In this document: piece by piece, positions 63,817-64,000 of the stretch | Position numbering within the stretch: the first letter of the stretch is position 1 | Layout: each line of letters opens with the position of its first letter | Origin: Solihabitans fulvus | GTDB taxonomy: Bacteria; Actinomycetota; Actinomycetes; Mycobacteriales; Pseudonocardiaceae | Length of the DNA stretch: 64,000 nucleotides | NCBI RefSeq assembly: GCF_008386585.1 | Contig: NZ_VUOB01000003.1 | Coordinates: forward strand, 121,303-185,302 | Direction: 5' to 3' | Program-made: the position numbers and the translations under genes | The notes under the pieces: generated by a model | The model's input: only the letters and a program-made list of their open reading frames with translations | Database searches by the model: none | What the model was told of the DNA's origin: nothing

Positions 63817-64000
63817 GGGCCGTTTGATAGGTGGGAGCGGTGGGGGCCGTTTTTTTGGGTGGGACGCCCCCCGCCGTTTGACGGGTGGGACGCTCTGGCC
63901 GGCGACTCGCTTCGCTCCCTGCCGGTTTCTGGACTACCTGTGTTTATTGGGCCTCGCTCCGCTCGGCCGGCGAGTTCACCTCAAGTCGGCCCCTTCAGCT
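63817..64000. repeat. Triple direct repeat and inverted repeats at the window end
   Basis: GCCGTTT-n4-GGTGGGA occurs three times (from about 63819, 63846 and 63873), about 27 bp apart. Beyond it, GGCCGGCGACTCGCTTCGCTCC and CTCGCTCCGCTCGGCCGGCGAG are inverted copies. No gene is visible. Confidence 0.6.

Overview
The window is high-GC (about 70 %), densely coding DNA with many GTG starts and 4-bp GTGA/ATGA stop-start overlaps. Gene content and order point to an actinomycete, most likely of the family Pseudonocardiaceae. I would not name a genus from the sequence alone. No tRNA, rRNA, transposase, phage gene or CRISPR array was found.

The backbone is a conserved actinobacterial housekeeping block. 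Read from right to left it runs valS - folC - DUF4233 - ndk - rne - rplU - rpmA - obgE - proB - proA - nadD - rsfS - gpgP - octT - degV - comEA - comEC - holA - rpsT, almost all on the minus strand with rpsT facing it. As I recall, the same order occurs in Mycobacterium tuberculosis (about Rv2448c to Rv2412). Lineage-specific genes are inserted between these landmarks.

Layout: 1-3.5 kb holds the end of a GH3 glycosidase, rpsT, holA, and a zinc-ribbon threonine-synthase-family enzyme under a SAM-I (S-box) riboswitch. 3.6-10.8 kb holds comEC/comEA separated by a 189-bp tandem repeat, then degV and the methylglucose-lipopolysaccharide-type pair octT/gpgP with rsfS. 11-15.8 kb is a cell-envelope group: a polymer glycosyltransferase with a degenerate deacetylase domain, two small membrane proteins and an LCP protein, followed by nadD. 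16.1-20.3 kb holds a flavoprotein carrying the iodotyrosine-deiodinase active-site triad, facing an operon of two tandem P450s and a 3Fe-4S ferredoxin that follows a TetR gene and a 20-bp palindromic operator. 20.3-28.6 kb holds proA, a RecQ-phosphoribosyltransferase fusion, a DUF1028 protein, an ArsR regulator with a phased triple operator in front of a secreted hydrolase, a 45-residue small protein and a lipoprotein. 28.6-40 kb holds proB-obgE, rpmA-rplU, RNase E and the paired radical-SAM proteins, with a secreted subtilisin between the latter two. 40-44.2 kb holds a NodIJ-type ABC exporter, ndk and a hydrolase.

44.2-54.4 kb separates ndk from its usual neighbours: secreted pullulanase, PLP aminotransferase, KimA-type potassium transporter, methyltransferase and a complete molybdate uptake operon (HTH-TOBE regulator, modA, modB, modC). 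54.6-63.8 kb returns to DUF4233-folC, a metzincin-like DUF3152 lipoprotein, valS, an unknown membrane-anchored protein and a YdeP/FdhF-type molybdoenzyme that could use molybdate supplied by the mod operon.

No wholly new multi-gene system is evident. The strongest leads are the SAM-riboswitch-controlled threonine-synthase homologue (possibly a methionine-pathway enzyme), the deiodinase homologue beside the TetR/P450/ferredoxin cassette, the RecQ-PRTase fusion, the glycosyltransferase with a dead NodB domain, and several unassigned palindromic operators and intergenic repeats.
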